Shown here one piece after another: positions 26,680-35,781 of a stretch of DNA of 64,000 nucleotides. The position numbers and the translations under genes are program-made. Every line of letters begins with the position of its first letter. Within the stretch, counting starts at the first letter, position 1. This DNA comes from an uncultured Paracoccaceae bacterium (GTDB lineage Bacteria; Pseudomonadota; Alphaproteobacteria; Rhodobacterales; Rhodobacteraceae): the NCBI GenBank assembly GCA_947503925.1, contig CANNFQ010000009.1, positions 62,001 through 126,000 on the forward strand, in the 5' to 3' direction. Under the pieces are notes generated by a model. It did no database searches. It was not told where the DNA came from and saw nothing but the letters and a program-made list of their open reading frames with translations.

Positions 26680-27105
26680 CGATTTGGTCCCGACATGAGT
26701 GTCTGCTTCGAGCATTAGGAAGCTTCACCGACGATGACAACAAAACATTAAGTGAATCCTAACACTCGCCGTCCACCTGTGTCGGCATCGTCACAAACGG
26801 TTTGATTTTATACTATAAATTGCCGACCCCCGGCAAAAAATGGCTCATCTATCAGCGTCATGTGCTGGTTTTTTGGTCAACCCACCCTGACCGATGCAAA
26901 GAATCAGCTAACCACGCCATTTCGCCCCGCTTAACGAAGTATTGATCAGTTTCGATGCAACACGGGCCCCAACCCAAGCCTGCGCCCGAATGTCCGCTGG
27001 ACTGATCTGGATTAGATGGGTAAACAGCGGCAAATTGCCTGTTGATAATAGCAGGCCAGTTTCTTGTGCGGGCAGAAAAGCCCATGAATATCGGAGATGT
27101 ATCCC
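26680..27105. other. Intergenic region upstream of the outer-membrane gene and petA
   Basis: About 425 nt separate two divergent genes. It holds an AT-rich stretch (TTTTATACTATAAATTG near 26.80 kb) that could supply a promoter, and a GCCG/CGGC short inverted repeat just after it. No convincing gene is seen; the open frames are short and lack family likeness. Confidence 0.5.
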
Positions 27106-27669
27106 GTGTCACATGCAGACGAAAATCCCGGCACGCGCCGAGACTTCCTTTATTATGCAACTGCCGGAGCTGGCGCAGTCCTGACTGGTGCGGCGGTCTG
27201 GCCTCTGGTCAACCAGATGAACCCTTCGGCGGATGTTCTGGCGCTTGCGTCGATTCGTGTGGATGTCAGTGCGGTTGATCCGGGCACGCAGATCACCGTC
27301 CTTTGGCAGGGTAAGCCGGTATTTATCCGAGCTCGGACCCAAGAGGAAATTGAAGAGGCCCGCGCGGTGCCATTGTCCGACCTTCCTGATCAGGGTGCCG
27401 AAAACGCAAACCTTAGCGACGAGGCAGAGGCTACCGACGAGAACCGGTCCCTGTCGGAAGATGGTGTCTGGCTGGTCCAAATGGGTGTTTGCACGCATCT
27501 GGGCTGTGTTCCCCTTGGTGATGGTGCCGGCGATTTCCACGGTTGGTTCTGCCCTTGCCATGGTTCGCATTACGATACGGCTGGCCGCATTCGCAAAGGG
27601 CCTGCCCCGCGTAACCTTCCTGTTCCCGTTGCGTCCTTCGTGGACGAAACAACGATCCAACTCGGTTAA
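27106..27669 (+). CDS. petA: Ubiquinol-cytochrome c reductase Rieske iron-sulfur subunit
   Basis: This is the Rieske [2Fe-2S] subunit of the bc1 complex, which oxidises ubiquinol in respiration and in cyclic photosynthetic electron flow. I choose the GTG at 27106 (protein starting [16 protein letters not shown]) by likeness to Rhodobacter; an in-frame ATG is 9 nt upstream. A twin-arginine-like [11 protein letters not shown] and a membrane anchor come first. The cluster ligands are in CTHLGC and CPCHGSHYD, and the end is DETTIQLG. petB follows after 12 nt. Confidence 0.96.
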   Translation: MSHADENPGTRRDFLYYATAGAGAVLTGAAVWPLVNQMNPSADVLALASIRVDVSAVDPGTQITVLWQGKPVFIRARTQEEIEEARAVPLSDLPDQGAENANLSDEAEATDENRSLSEDGVWLVQMGVCTHLGCVPLGDGAGDFHGWFCPCHGSHYDTAGRIRKGPAPRNLPVPVASFVDETTIQLG

Positions 27670-27681
27670 GGAGAGAGAACC

Positions 27682-29031
27682 ATGGCTGGTATCCCCCACG
27701 ACCATTACGAACCCAATTCAAAGGGTGAAAAGTGGCTGCATTCGCGCCTGCCCATCGTCGGGTTGCTGTATGACACCCTGATGATCCCCACCCCCAAGAA
27801 CCTGAACTGGATGTGGATTTGGGGTATTGTCCTGACATTCACACTGGTGTTGCAGATTGTCACCGGCATCGTGCTGGTCATGCATTATGTGCCGCATGTC
27901 GATATGGCCTTCCAATCGGTTGAACACATCATGCGCAACGTCAATGGCGGCCACATGATCCGCTATTTCCACATGAACGGTGCTTCGCTGTTCTTCTTCG
28001 CCGTTTATCTGCATATCTTCCGCGGCCTTTACTATGGGTCATACAAGGCCCCACGTGAGGTGACATGGATTGTCGGCATGCTGATCTACGTGCTGATGAT
28101 GGGCACAGCCTTTATGGGATATGTGCTGCCATGGGGTCAGATGTCGTTCCACGGAACGGCTGTGATCACCGGCCTGTTTGGTGCGATACCGTTCATCGGT
28201 GAAAGCGTGCAGGTCTGGCTGTTGGGTACGCCCAATGGTGCCATTGATCAGCCTGCGCTGAACCGCTTCTTCTCGCTCCACTATCTGCTGCCATTTGTGA
28301 TTGCAGGTCTTGTGGCTGTCCATATCTGGGCGTTCCACACAACCGGCAACAACAACCCCACCGGTGTTGAAGTGCGTCGCACCAGCAAGGAAGACGCCGC
28401 AAAGGATACGCTGCCATTCTGGCCTTACTTCGTGATCAAGGATCTGTTTGCGCTGGCGATTATCATGGCCCTGTTCGTTGCTGTTGTCGGCTTCATGCCA
28501 AACTACCTTGGCCACCCCGACAACTACATCCCGGCCAACCCGCTCGCGACCCCGTCGCACATCGTGCCTGAATGGTATTTCCTGCCATTCTACGCCATCC
28601 TGCGCGCCTTTGACCAAGAGGTTTGGCTGGTCATCGCGGTCAACTGGCTGAGCTTTGGTATCATCGACGCCAAGTTCTTTGGTGTGATCGCAATGTTCGG
28701 TGCCATCGTGGTGATGGCACTGGCCCCCTGGCTGGATACATCATCTGTCCGCTCGGGCCGCTATCGCCCGATGTTCAAGTGGTGGTTCTGGCTGCTGGTT
28801 GTCGATTTCATCGTGCTGATGTGGGTTGGTGCCCGTCCGGCGGAAGGTATCTATCCTTACATTGCCTTGCTAGGGTCCACCTACTGGTTCGCATATTTCC
28901 TGGTGATCCTGCCGCTCTTGGGTGTGATCGAAAAACCGATGACTCCGCCTGCCACGATCGAAGACGACTTCAATGCCCACTATGCGCCTGACGATGCGGG
29001 GTCCACGACCCTTGCAAAACCGGCCGAGTGA
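27682..29031 (+). CDS. petB: Cytochrome b of the bc1 complex
   Basis: The 449-residue membrane subunit carries two b haems and both quinone sites. Visible landmarks are the paired haem histidines in the helix B/D regions ([23 protein letters not shown] and [26 protein letters not shown]), the Qo-site helix [16 protein letters not shown], and the conserved [14 protein letters not shown]. Eight hydrophobic helices are expected. AAGGAGAGAG precedes the ATG. It lies between petA and petC, the standard fbc/pet order. Confidence 0.97.
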   Translation: MAGIPHDHYEPNSKGEKWLHSRLPIVGLLYDTLMIPTPKNLNWMWIWGIVLTFTLVLQIVTGIVLVMHYVPHVDMAFQSVEHIMRNVNGGHMIRYFHMNGASLFFFAVYLHIFRGLYYGSYKAPREVTWIVGMLIYVLMMGTAFMGYVLPWGQMSFHGTAVITGLFGAIPFIGESVQVWLLGTPNGAIDQPALNRFFSLHYLLPFVIAGLVAVHIWAFHTTGNNNPTGVEVRRTSKEDAAKDTLPFWPYFVIKDLFALAIIMALFVAVVGFMPNYLGHPDNYIPANPLATPSHIVPEWYFLPFYAILRAFDQEVWLVIAVNWLSFGIIDAKFFGVIAMFGAIVVMALAPWLDTSSVRSGRYRPMFKWWFWLLVVDFIVLMWVGARPAEGIYPYIALLGSTYWFAYFLVILPLLGVIEKPMTPPATIEDDFNAHYAPDDAGSTTLAKPAE

Positions 29032-29048
29032 GAAAGGACAAAAGAACA

Positions 29049-29909
29049 ATGTTCCGTAAACTCACACTAACTGCCGCAGCTGCACTGGCCCTGACCGCGG
29101 GCCAGGCCACGGCGGCTGAAGTCGAAACCCATATCGAGGATTTCGCATTCTCGTTCGAAGGCCCTTTTGGCAGCTATGACCAGATGCAATTGCAGCGCGG
29201 TTTGCAGGTTTACACTGAAATCTGCTCGGCCTGTCACGGTCTGGAACTGATCCCGTTCCGCACACTGCATGATGAAGGTGGCCCCGCGCTGCCCGAAGAT
29301 CAAGTGCGCGCCTATGCCGAAGCCTATGAGATCTTTGATCCGGCCCTGTTTGATAGTGAAGGTGATTTCCGCCCGGCGACCCCGGCGGATCATTTCCCGG
29401 CCTCATCCTTGTCAAACGCCCCTGACCTGAGTCTGATGGCAAAGGCCCGCGCCGGTTTCCACGGCCCTTACGGCACCGGGATCAGCCAGTTCGTCAATGG
29501 GATGGGCGGTGCTGAATATATCGCATCACTTCTGACCGGTTACGAAGAAGAGCCCGAATGCGCCCTGGAAGGCGATCCGATGGACGGTTATTACAACGTT
29601 GCCTTTGCCGCCGGTGGTTTCCCTGACAGCTGTAAGGACGACCATGGCAAGCACAAGGTTCCGGGTAGCTGGATTTCCATGGCCCCGCCGCTTTACGGTG
29701 ATGACGTGGAGTATGCCGACGGTCACGCAACCGATCTGCACCACGTGGCAGAGGATGTTTCCGCCTTCCTGATGTGGACTGCTGAGCCCAAGATGATGGC
29801 CCGCAAGCAGGCCGGTCTAACTGGCTTCATCTTCCTGACAGTGCTGTCAGTGCTGCTTTATCTGACAAACAAGCGCCTTTGGGCGCCGCATAAGAAGAAA
29901 AAGCACTAA
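29049..29909 (+). CDS. petC: Cytochrome c1 of the bc1 complex
   Basis: Cytochrome c1 accepts electrons from the Rieske protein and passes them to cytochrome c2. I choose the ATG at 29049, which has GAAAGGACAAAAG upstream and a normal signal peptide ([22 protein letters not shown]), giving 286 residues. The haem motif is CSACH, and a C-terminal membrane helix ([20 protein letters not shown]) is followed by a basic tail. petB, just upstream, ends 17 nt before this start. A strong terminator follows. Confidence 0.96.
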   Translation: MFRKLTLTAAAALALTAGQATAAEVETHIEDFAFSFEGPFGSYDQMQLQRGLQVYTEICSACHGLELIPFRTLHDEGGPALPEDQVRAYAEAYEIFDPALFDSEGDFRPATPADHFPASSLSNAPDLSLMAKARAGFHGPYGTGISQFVNGMGGAEYIASLLTGYEEEPECALEGDPMDGYYNVAFAAGGFPDSCKDDHGKHKVPGSWISMAPPLYGDDVEYADGHATDLHHVAEDVSAFLMWTAEPKMMARKQAGLTGFIFLTVLSVLLYLTNKRLWAPHKKKKH

Positions 29910-29930
29910 GGCTGACGCCACAGAATGCTG

Positions 29931-29959
29931 AAAGGCCCGCCGATTTGGCGGGCCTTTTG
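29931..29959. terminator. Bidirectional-looking terminator between petC and thiQ
   Basis: AAAGGCCCGCC and GGCGGGCCTTTT form an 11-bp stem with an ATTT-containing loop. It has A residues on the left and T residues on the right, so it can serve both the rightward petABC and the leftward thiBPQ units. Confidence 0.88.
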
Positions 29960-29961
29960 CA

Positions 29962-30660
29962 TTAGGGGCTGCCCAGATAAGCCGCCAATGCCGGGGGTGG
30001 CGCCCCGAAAAGTTGATCTGTTGGGGCGGCTGGGTGGACGAGCCCGTCGGCAACCAGTGCGGTTTCTGTCGCCACCCGCTGCGCATCTGCCGGGTCATGG
30101 GTGATCATAATCACGGTCCGGTCCGGTCCGGTCAGCGTTTGTTGAACCAGATCCAGCATCTCGATCCTCAGCGCGGGGCCAAGTGCTGCGAAGGGTTCAT
30201 CCAGCAGGATCACGGGCCTGTCGGCCAAGAGGACCCGCGCCAGGGCCGCCCGGCTTTGCTGCCCACCTGACAAGGCTGCGGGCTTTCTGTCACCCATGCC
30301 ATGCAGTCCAACCTGATCCAGCGCGGTTGCGACCAGTGCCTTTTGACGATCGTTCAGCCTGAGCTTTGGTTGCAACGCCAGCCCGGCATTTTGGCTTATG
30401 GTCAGATGCGGGAACAGATTGTTATCCTGAAATAGAATGCTTATGGGCCGCGCGCCGGGCATGGCACCGGTAAGGTCCCGCCCGTCATAGCTGACCTTGC
30501 CACTGCTTGCGGTCAGGAACCCGGCGAGTGCCGATAGAAGCGTCGATTTTCCGGCCCCCGACGGCCCGACCAGCGCAGTGATCCCGCCGGGCTGGAAAGA
30601 CAAGTCGGCGTGCAACTGAAAATCGCCTTGGGTCAAGGTCAGGTTTTCACATGTCAGCAT
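29962..30660 (-). CDS. thiQ: Thiamine/TPP ABC transporter ATP-binding protein
   Basis: ThiQ is the 232-residue ATPase for thiamine, TMP or TPP uptake. Walker A GPSGAGKST, signature LSGGQ and Walker B VILLDEP are present. I start at the ATG at 30660 (MLTCENLTLTQGDF), which overlaps the thiP 3' end by 14 nt; the longer frame lies inside thiP. The assignment rests on the thiB-thiP neighbours and the TPP riboswitch. Putrescine- and iron-type ATPases look similar in isolation. Confidence 0.92.
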   Translation of the reverse strand: MLTCENLTLTQGDFQLHADLSFQPGGITALVGPSGAGKSTLLSALAGFLTASSGKVSYDGRDLTGAMPGARPISILFQDNNLFPHLTISQNAGLALQPKLRLNDRQKALVATALDQVGLHGMGDRKPAALSGGQQSRAALARVLLADRPVILLDEPFAALGPALRIEMLDLVQQTLTGPDRTVIMITHDPADAQRVATETALVADGLVHPAAPTDQLFGAPPPALAAYLGSP

Positions 30661-32176
30661 TGGCCCTGCCCCCCTGATCGCAGATCCAGAACATCGCAAG
30701 GCTGAGCGCCAGCAGCAAGAGCCCGGCTGCCGCTGCTGCCTGCATCTGATAGGCCCCCATCAGCCGGAACATCGCCAAAGGCAGCGTTTCTTGTGCTTGC
30801 CCCGCAAAAAGGGCGATTACGCCCAGATCCCCCATGGACAATGCGGCGGCCAGTCCCGCGCCGAACCCCAAAGGTCGCCTGATCCGGGGCAGCATCACAG
30901 TCCGCAGCCATGCCAAAGGCCCTAGTCCCAATGTCGCCCCCAACCGCCCAAAATCGCGCTGCACATCAGCGACCGCTGGTCCGATGGAGCGCAGGACGAA
31001 AGGCAGCGCCAAGGTCGCGTTGACCAATGCGGTGACCACCAGCGCAAGCTTTGCCGGGTTGATGAATGGATAGACAATGACGAAAGCCCCGGTGCCGACA
31101 ACCAGACCGGAGGCGGCGAGTGGTAGTGCGCCGATGATGCTGACCAATCGGCTTTGCCATAGGGCGAGCGCAAGTGTCAGAGTGACGCATAAAACCGATG
31201 AGATTGTTGCCACGATGACCGACCGTAGCGCCGCTTGCCAGATGGAGGTGGGCAGGTCCATCACCCCCGGCACCCCGCGTATCGCGATCATGCCAAGCGG
31301 GAGGAGCAGGAATGCGGCGGCGGCGCTGATCGCCGCTATGTCCCAACCTGCTGCTGGCAGGTCCCAGCGTTGGATTACTCGGTCCATCCCGCCGCTCAGC
31401 ATGTCGGGTTTGGTGATTTTCCATGCGATGAATGCGGCGACAGCGCAGAGGCTGAATTGCACTCCCGCCAGTAGCGCTGCTCGCCCCAGATCAAAATCGA
31501 AACGCAGCGCCTGATAGATCGCCAGTTCCACCGTTGTTGCCCGTGGCCCACCCCCCAATGTCAGCGCCACGGCAAAGCTGGTCAGGCAGATCAGAAAGAT
31601 CACGAGGAATGTACCCGGCAGGGTGCTGCGCAACATGGGCCGTTCCAGCATCTGCCAGATCGATGTGTTGAGCGTGGCGGCAAGGCGGAACCGCTCTGCC
31701 GGGATGGCCAGCCAGCCTTGCAGGATCAGCCGTGTGGCCAGTGGCAGGTTGAAGAACACATGCGCCAGCACAACCCCGTGAAATCCGTAGATTGAGAATG
31801 TCGGTAGCCCGATGGCGGTCAGTGCATCGTTCAGCAGCCCGCCCCGCCCGAAGATGGCGAGCAGTCCGATGACCGCCACGATGACCGGTAACAGGAATGG
31901 CGCGCCCAGCAGGGTGATCAGCGCGCCGCGCCCTTTGAACTGCCGTCGCGCCAGCGCCCGCGCGACGGGTATCGCCAGCGTCACGCTGATCGCGGCAGAG
32001 GCGAGCGCTTGCAGGATGGTAAACCGGATCGCTGCCCAATCGGCCGCCCCCAGCCCGCCATCCCATTCGGCGCGCCAGCCAACAGCGGCCAGCGTGCCAA
32101 GAGTCAACGCCAGCACCAGCATCCCCGCAAGGATGCCGGGCCAGCGCGGTGTTATTGTGACAGGGCTGTGCGCCAT
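30647..32176 (-). CDS. thiP: Thiamine/TPP ABC transporter permease
   Basis: The 509-residue permease is a fusion of two binding-protein-dependent permease halves, each with a loop of the EAA type (for example LAATLNTSIWQMLERPMLRST in the first and LGATLGLGPLAWLRTVMLPRIRRP in the second). About twelve membrane segments are expected. Its start overlaps the thiB 3' end by 25 nt and its end overlaps thiQ. The two-in-one permease is typical of ThiP. Confidence 0.93.
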   Translation of the reverse strand: MAHSPVTITPRWPGILAGMLVLALTLGTLAAVGWRAEWDGGLGAADWAAIRFTILQALASAAISVTLAIPVARALARRQFKGRGALITLLGAPFLLPVIVAVIGLLAIFGRGGLLNDALTAIGLPTFSIYGFHGVVLAHVFFNLPLATRLILQGWLAIPAERFRLAATLNTSIWQMLERPMLRSTLPGTFLVIFLICLTSFAVALTLGGGPRATTVELAIYQALRFDFDLGRAALLAGVQFSLCAVAAFIAWKITKPDMLSGGMDRVIQRWDLPAAGWDIAAISAAAAFLLLPLGMIAIRGVPGVMDLPTSIWQAALRSVIVATISSVLCVTLTLALALWQSRLVSIIGALPLAASGLVVGTGAFVIVYPFINPAKLALVVTALVNATLALPFVLRSIGPAVADVQRDFGRLGATLGLGPLAWLRTVMLPRIRRPLGFGAGLAAALSMGDLGVIALFAGQAQETLPLAMFRLMGAYQMQAAAAAGLLLLALSLAMFWICDQGGRANADM

Positions 32177-33141
32177 TCTTCCAATGCCGCATCGCGCTTT
32201 TCTGCGGCTTCTTCAGCCGAAAAGAGCAGCGCCTTTTCGGGCGTCAGTAAGGTTTCGAACCCGTCTGGCAACCCATCCGCCGGGGTGGCCGCCGGGTACA
32301 TCCAGTTGGTGGTCGGGATCACGCTTTGGAATGCATCACTGACCATGAAGGCCATGAACTGATCGGCCAGATCGGATTGATCCGTGCGCGCAACCTTACC
32401 TGCCACTTCGACCTGCATGTAATGCCCTTCGTCAAAGCCCCAGGCGGTCTTGCTGGCGTCTTCCTCTGCGATCAGGTGATAGGCAGGCGAGGTGGTGTAG
32501 GACAGGACGGCGTCGGCCTCCCCATCCAGAAACAGACCGTAAGCTTCGGACCAGCCGGGTGTGACGGTGACGATATTGTCCGCTAGATCGGTCCAGATTG
32601 CGTCGGCTTCGTCACCATAAGCCGCCTTGACCCACATCAGCAGGCCCAGACCGGGGGTGGATGAACGCGGGTCCTGAATGACGATCTTGGCCTCGCCATC
32701 GGCCAGTTCGCGCAAGGATGCGGGGGCGGTGTCACCCACGTTGCCGACAAAGGCGAAATAACCCCAGTCGAATGGCAGAAAATCGGGATCGTCCCATGCG
32801 ATTGGCAAGGACAGGTCCGCATCGACCCCGTGCGGCGCAAACAGCCCGGTTTCGCGCGCCGCAGCCGTCAGGTTGGTGTCGAGCCCCAGCACGATATCGG
32901 CTTCGGTTCCTGGCCCTTCCAATTGCAGGCGCGCCAGCAAGGCCGCGCCGTCGCCCGCCCCGATGAACTGCAGATCGCAGGCGCAGCTTTCTTCAAAGGC
33001 GACCTCAATCGCGGGGCCAGGCCCCCAATCGCTGGTGAAGCTGTCATAGGTGTAGACTTGCAAAACGGGTGTGTCCGCCAATGCGCCGGTGGCACAAAGG
33101 GCAAGTCCCGCGACAGCTGGCAGATAGGTGGTTGGTTTCAT
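32152..33141 (-). CDS. thiB: Thiamine/TPP periplasmic binding protein
   Basis: ThiB is the 329-residue periplasmic solute receptor. It has a signal peptide (PAVAGLALCATGALA) and then TPVLQVYTYDSFTSDWGPGPAIEVAFEESC, similar to other ThiB starts. I choose the ATG at 33141, which has GGAGGATAC just upstream, rather than the in-frame ATG 12 nt earlier. It heads thiBPQ and is preceded by a TPP riboswitch, which supports thiamine over iron or sulfate as substrate. Confidence 0.93.
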   Translation of the reverse strand: MKPTTYLPAVAGLALCATGALADTPVLQVYTYDSFTSDWGPGPAIEVAFEESCACDLQFIGAGDGAALLARLQLEGPGTEADIVLGLDTNLTAAARETGLFAPHGVDADLSLPIAWDDPDFLPFDWGYFAFVGNVGDTAPASLRELADGEAKIVIQDPRSSTPGLGLLMWVKAAYGDEADAIWTDLADNIVTVTPGWSEAYGLFLDGEADAVLSYTTSPAYHLIAEEDASKTAWGFDEGHYMQVEVAGKVARTDQSDLADQFMAFMVSDAFQSVIPTTNWMYPAATPADGLPDGFETLLTPEKALLFSAEEAAEKRDAALEEWRTALSQ

Positions 33142-33189
33142 CGTATCCTCCAAATGCGACGGGCGGAATTGGGGGATAGCGTCGTGCTA

Positions 33190-33277
33190 AACCTTCCCTC
33201 CGCCGGTCTTAACCGGTTCAGGTTCAACGGGTCCGCTATGAAGCATCTCAGCCAGTTTTGGCCCCCCGAGGTGTGCC
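33190..33277 (-). promoter_or_regulatory. TPP riboswitch (THI element) upstream of thiBPQ
   Basis: On the minus strand the pyrimidine-binding core CTGAGATG (33251-33244) follows the GGGGGGCC stem strand. The conserved ACCCG-TTGAACCTGA and GGTTAAGACCGGCGGAGGGA segments come next (about 33232-33195). These are the diagnostic parts of the TPP aptamer. It should lower thiBPQ expression when TPP is plentiful. The aptamer ends about 50 nt before the thiB ATG, so control may act on ribosome access. Confidence 0.95.
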
Positions 33278-33367
33278 TTAGCTAGGATGGATTGGGTTCG
33301 GGGGCAAGGGAAACCTCTTGAGCCTGATTGTCGCGCCCGCTAGACCCACACGGCAAAGGGGACGCGC

Positions 33368-34471
33368 ATGTCGATTAACAGTTTTGGCCATCTTTTCCGG
33401 TTTACGACATGGGGTGAGAGCCATGGGCCTGCCTTGGGCGCGACGGTGGATGGATGCCCGCCCCGTGTGCCGTTGGAACCTGCGATGATCCAGCAGTGGT
33501 TGGATAAGCGTCGTCCGGGGTTGAACAAGAATACCACCCAGCGCAATGAACCTGATGCGGTTGAAATCCTGTCAGGTGTGTTTGAGGGGCAGACAACCGG
33601 TACGCCGATCCAGTTGATGATCCGCAATACTGATCAGCGGTCCAAGGATTACGGCGATATCGTCAATACGTTTCGCCCCGGTCATGCTGATATCACTTAT
33701 CACGAGAAATACGGGATACGCGATTATCGGGGCGGTGGCCGTTCATCGGCCCGCGAAACGGCGTCGCGCGTGGCCGCTGGTGGTGTCGCCCGCGAGGCGA
33801 TCAAGGCGATCGCCCCGAATGTTCAGATCAAGGGTTACATGACCCAGATGGGTGCCAAGCAGATCGACCGGGCGCGCATGGATTGGGCGCAGATTGATCA
33901 GAACGATTTTTTCTGCCCCGATGCCGAAGCCGCGCGGGAATGGGAAGATTACCTGCAATGGCTGCGTAAGGATGACCACAATTCGGTTGGGGCCATTGTC
34001 GAGGTGGTGGCCCGCGGCGTGCCTGCCGGCATTGGTGCCCCGATCTACGCCAAACTGGATACCGACCTTGCCGCCGCCATGATGTCAATTAACGCGGTCA
34101 AAGGTGTTGAGATTGGCGAAGGCATGGCCGCCGCTGCCCTGACCGGCCGCGACAATGCGGATGAGATATTTATGGGGCAGGGCGGGCCGGAATACAGTTC
34201 AAACCACGCGGGTGGCATTCTGGGTGGGATCAGCACCGGGCAGGATATCGTCGTCCGCTTTGCAGTGAAGCCCACATCATCGATCCTGTCGCCGCGTCAA
34301 TCGATCCGCATGGATGGCACCCCGACCGAGGTGATCACCAAGGGTCGCCATGACCCCTGCGTCGGTATCAGGGCGGTACCCGTGGGCGAGGCGATGATGG
34401 CCTGTGTCATTCTTGACCATCTTCTTTTGGATCGTGGTCAGACGGCTGGCGTTCGTGGCCAGATCGGTTAG
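33368..34471 (+). CDS. aroC: Chorismate synthase
   Basis: AroC makes chorismate from EPSP using reduced FMN, the last step of the shikimate pathway. The 367-residue protein shows the three family signatures: [17 protein letters not shown] near the N-terminus, [25 protein letters not shown] around residue 120, and [17 protein letters not shown] near the C-terminus. It diverges from thiBPQ, with the riboswitch in the intervening 226 nt. Confidence 0.96.
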   Translation: MSINSFGHLFRFTTWGESHGPALGATVDGCPPRVPLEPAMIQQWLDKRRPGLNKNTTQRNEPDAVEILSGVFEGQTTGTPIQLMIRNTDQRSKDYGDIVNTFRPGHADITYHEKYGIRDYRGGGRSSARETASRVAAGGVAREAIKAIAPNVQIKGYMTQMGAKQIDRARMDWAQIDQNDFFCPDAEAAREWEDYLQWLRKDDHNSVGAIVEVVARGVPAGIGAPIYAKLDTDLAAAMMSINAVKGVEIGEGMAAAALTGRDNADEIFMGQGGPEYSSNHAGGILGGISTGQDIVVRFAVKPTSSILSPRQSIRMDGTPTEVITKGRHDPCVGIRAVPVGEAMMACVILDHLLLDRGQTAGVRGQIG

Positions 34472-34552
34472 TAATTGTGTCTGTTACCGAAACAAGTTGT
34501 TGATTGTTATAGGTTACTGATACGGTGACCCGATGAACTGAAGGGGGAAATC

Positions 34553-35674
34553 ATGCTGCCGCACTTCCGCTATTTTCTGGCTGCGATGCTGTGTTTTGGT
34601 CTTGCTGGCTGTGGCCTGCCACGGGGCGCTGGTTTTCAGGCCGAAGTTCTTGCCGCATCCTCGATCGAAACCAACGATGATGGTACGGTTGAACGGACCT
34701 ATGATTTTTCAGTTTTTGAAGTAACACGCGCCACATTGCCGGTGCTACAATCCTGGCCTGATCTGGGTGCCCGGCATTACCGCTGGATCACCGATCGGCA
34801 GGCCGCCACATCAATGATCATCGCCCCCGGCGACAAGTTGCAGCTGACTGTCTGGGATGCTGAGGAAAACTCCCTTTTGTCCGGGACGGGCCAGCGTGCC
34901 ACCCCGCTGCAGGAGGTCGAGGTCAGTTCCAATGGCCAGATTTTCGTGCCGTACATCGGCAATCTTAAGGTTTCGGGTATGGCCCCTGAAACCGCCCGGC
35001 AGCGGATTGAGGAAGAGCTGACCATGACGATCCCGTCGGCACAGGTGCAACTGATTTCCGCACCGGGGCGTGCGAATACGGCGAATATCGTGACGGGGGT
35101 GGCAGCGCCCGGCATTTACCCGCTGGAGTATCGCAATGTGAAATTGTTGGATTTCCTTGCACTGGGCGGCGGTGTGCCCCCTGACATGATCAATCCACAG
35201 ATCAGGCTTGCCCGCGGCAGCAGTGTCTATGGCATTTCCTATGATCGTCTGTTGGCGAACCCCTCACTGGACACAACCGTGCGCGGCGGTGACCGGATTA
35301 TCGTGGAAGCCGAAGATCGTACCTTTCTGTCGCTTGGTGCCACAGGTTTGCAAGCGATCCACCCGTTCCCGCAGGATGAGGTCAGCGCCCTTGATGCGCT
35401 TGCCATTGTGGGTGGTGTGAACCCCGGCCGCGCCAACCCAGAAGGTATTCTGGTCCTGCGCGAATATGATGCATCGCAGGTCCGCACCGATGGGTCCGGC
35501 CCACCGATGGACCGCGTTGTGTTCACGCTTGACCTGACATCGGCAGATGGTTTGTTTTCGGCAGCCCAGTTTGCAATCCAGCCCGGTGATCTGGTCTATG
35601 GTACGGAAAGCGCGCTTGGCTCTGCCTTTACAGTGCTGAATATCATCAACACCCTGTCGACCTTCCAGAACTAG
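34553..35674 (+). CDS. Polysaccharide export outer-membrane lipoprotein (Wza-type)
   Basis: The 373-residue precursor has a lipoprotein signal ending in the lipobox LAGC at about residues 18-21. A poly-export domain (SMIIAPGDKLQLTVWDAEENSL) and SLBB-type segments follow (AAPGIYPLEYRNVKLLDFLALGGG and the HPFPQDEVSALDALAIVGGVNPGRANP stretch). It should form an outer-membrane exit channel for capsule or exopolysaccharide. It is larger than the first copy at 22.7 kb. No synthase or Wzc-type kinase is adjacent. AAGGGGGAAATC precedes the ATG. Confidence 0.88.
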   Translation: MLPHFRYFLAAMLCFGLAGCGLPRGAGFQAEVLAASSIETNDDGTVERTYDFSVFEVTRATLPVLQSWPDLGARHYRWITDRQAATSMIIAPGDKLQLTVWDAEENSLLSGTGQRATPLQEVEVSSNGQIFVPYIGNLKVSGMAPETARQRIEEELTMTIPSAQVQLISAPGRANTANIVTGVAAPGIYPLEYRNVKLLDFLALGGGVPPDMINPQIRLARGSSVYGISYDRLLANPSLDTTVRGGDRIIVEAEDRTFLSLGATGLQAIHPFPQDEVSALDALAIVGGVNPGRANPEGILVLREYDASQVRTDGSGPPMDRVVFTLDLTSADGLFSAAQFAIQPGDLVYGTESALGSAFTVLNIINTLSTFQN

Positions 35675-35781
35675 AGCGTTATGCGATGCGTGATATTTGA
35701 GGTATTTTGTCAAACGCTAGAGGCGGCATCGAAACAGTGTTGCATGTCGCGCCAATGCGCCATGGCCCATGCCAGCACAGC

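Noticed and set aside
34476-34494. A TGT...ACA pair upstream of the export lipoprotein gene, resembling a PpsR box
   Set aside because: The spacing from TGT to ACA is 11, not 12, and the gene is not a pigment gene.
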